Positions 5,793 to 6,157 of a DNA stretch of 6,157 nucleotides are shown here, piece after piece. The position numbers were made by a program, and so were the translations under genes. The stretch spans positions 1-6,157 of the forward strand of contig CANQSG010000116.1 in NCBI GenBank assembly GCA_947626485.1, read 5' to 3'. Every line of letters begins with the position of its first letter. Within the stretch, counting starts at the first letter, position 1. Below the pieces are notes generated by a model that worked only from the letters and a program-made list of their open reading frames with translations, searched no databases and was not told the origin of the DNA. The DNA comes from an uncultured Clostridia bacterium. GTDB lineage: Bacteria; Bacillota; Clostridia; Oscillospirales; Acutalibacteraceae.

Positions 5793-5832
5793 AAAAGGGC
5801 GGCCGCACATCCTTTCGGGCATACGGCCGCCC
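5793..5832 (-). terminator. Hairpin with T-run upstream of mazF (terminator or attenuator)
   Basis: A perfect 9-bp inverted repeat, GGGCGGCCG at 5797-5805 and CGGCCGCCC at 5824-5832, surrounds an 18-nt loop. On the minus strand the stem is followed by TTTT (5793-5796). It ends 20 bp before the mazF ATG. It either terminated a now-lost upstream gene or sits in the mazF leader as an attenuator. The short T-run and long loop make termination efficiency uncertain. Confidence 0.6.
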
Positions 5833-5870
5833 GGTTGCCTTTTCAATCGTTTTGTTCTGTTACCGATATT

Positions 5871-5939
5871 TGTCCACGACGCCCTCGGTACGCAAACGTT
5901 GACACCTTTGCCGTCGCGCCGGTCTGCGTGATCGGCTGA
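5871..5939 (+). pseudogene. Possible 3' remnant of a phage gene
   Basis: The plus-strand frame ending at the TGA at 5937-5939 reads RYANVDTFAVAPVCVIG at its end, with G/C-rich third codon positions like the downstream gene. Its stop lies 18 bp before the next plus-strand start, a normal spacing for tandem phage genes. The left boundary is a guess: the frame stays open further left, but sequence there appears to belong to the mazF element. No domain can be recognised in so short a stretch. Confidence 0.3.
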
Positions 5940-5957
5940 GGCAGGAGGAGGGACACC

Positions 5958-6157
5958 ATGCAAACCGACATCTGCGAGCGGCTCGCGAAGATCGAGCGGG
6001 TCACAAACACGCTGCGATCCGATTCGTTCGAGACCCTTCGGGCGGCATACAAGGCCGCCTGCGACCGCGCCGACGCAACCGAAGCCGCGGCGTTCGCCCG
6101 GAAAATCCGGGACAAAATGCTCGAGGAATCCGACAAGCGCATGGCGCTCGACCGGCT
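5958..6157 (+). CDS. Probable phage tail assembly chaperone-like protein, N-terminal part
   Basis: The frame starts at the ATG at 5958 after a strong GGAGGAGG site and is open to the window edge (66 codons). It reads MQTDICERLAKIERVTNTLR, then a helical Ala/Arg/Glu-rich stretch, then FARKIRDKMLEESDKRMALDRL. The motif of a charged helix followed by IRDKxLxESD is common in small phage tail-assembly proteins (XkdW/DUF4376-like) encoded near tail-fibre genes, which often continue toward a YRQALRDIP motif beyond where this window stops. It is the only plus-strand gene here and marks the end of a prophage or phage remnant extending to the right. Strong third-position GC bias in this frame supports it over the opposite-strand frame. 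The family assignment depends on a short motif and is moderate. Confidence 0.6.
   Translation, partial: MQTDICERLAKIERVTNTLRSDSFETLRAAYKAACDRADATEAAAFARKIRDKMLEESDKRMALDR

Larger units (their letters stand above)
5773..5957. other. Intergenic junction between the mazF element and the phage gene
   Basis: This 185-bp stretch separates genes on opposite strands. It contains the mazF ribosome binding site, a hairpin with a T-run (5793-5832), a possible weak promoter toward mazF (TTGAAA, 17 bp, then TATGCC, minus strand, around 5820-5848), and a plus-strand reading frame that may be the tail of a lost phage gene (stop at 5937-5939). Minus-strand frames here end at 5843 and at the TAA following a VVDKYR peptide. 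Either could be the tail of a deleted element gene; I cannot decide between them. Confidence 0.5.

Noticed and set aside
5843..6142. 99-codon minus-strand frame opposite the phage gene
   Set aside because: The plus-strand frame has a strong ribosome binding site, third-position GC bias and a phage-like motif. The minus frame has none, although its last codons could be a fragment of an element gene.

Overview
This 6.2 kb window looks like chromosomal DNA from a GC-rich low-GC-phylum relative, most likely a gut clostridium of the Oscillospirales/Ruminococcaceae kind. The reasons are near-consensus AGGAGG ribosome binding sites before most genes, strong G/C preference at third codon positions, and gene families typical of Clostridia: a VTC-domain protein, DUF4956, a Cthe_2159-like beta-helix protein, a GHL10 lipoprotein, and a MazF/small protein/serine recombinase block. 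The taxonomic placement is inference. All genes lie on the minus strand except a phage gene at the right edge, so the minus-strand layout below is read from right to left.

Surface module (about 1-4982). A three-gene operon runs VTC-domain protein (4257-4928), DUF4956 membrane protein (3561-4232) and a large secreted or anchored beta-helix protein (1737-3548). The gaps are 24 and 12 bp, each with its own ribosome binding site, and the operon ends at a clear rho-independent terminator (1679-1719). Just beyond is a separate predicted promoter (1638-1666) driving a GHL10-type glycosidase-like lipoprotein (139-1554), followed after 17 bp by the first 40 codons of an NAD(P)-dependent malic enzyme (1-121). 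The first three genes are a recurring set in Firmicutes genomes whose joint function is not established. The protein types suggest a cytosolic nucleotide/phosphate-polymer enzyme, a membrane partner and an extracellular polysaccharide-binding protein. An 11-bp-phased direct repeat (4963-4981) sits just upstream of the operon and may be a response-regulator site.

Mobile-element scar (about 4978-5850). A block of visibly lower GC carries a MazF/PemK toxin gene (5410-5772). It overlaps by 4 nt a 49-residue SHOCT-like small protein (5264-5413). After these comes the first 58 codons of a serine recombinase (4978-5154), cut off shortly after the catalytic-serine motif. No antitoxin gene is visible next to the toxin. 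A 9-bp-stem hairpin with a T-run precedes mazF.

Phage edge (about 5870-6157). On the plus strand, the start of a probable phage tail-assembly-chaperone-like protein (from 5958) is preceded by what may be the last codons of another phage gene. The window therefore shows a decayed integrated element wedged between a prophage end and a chromosomal surface-polysaccharide operon.
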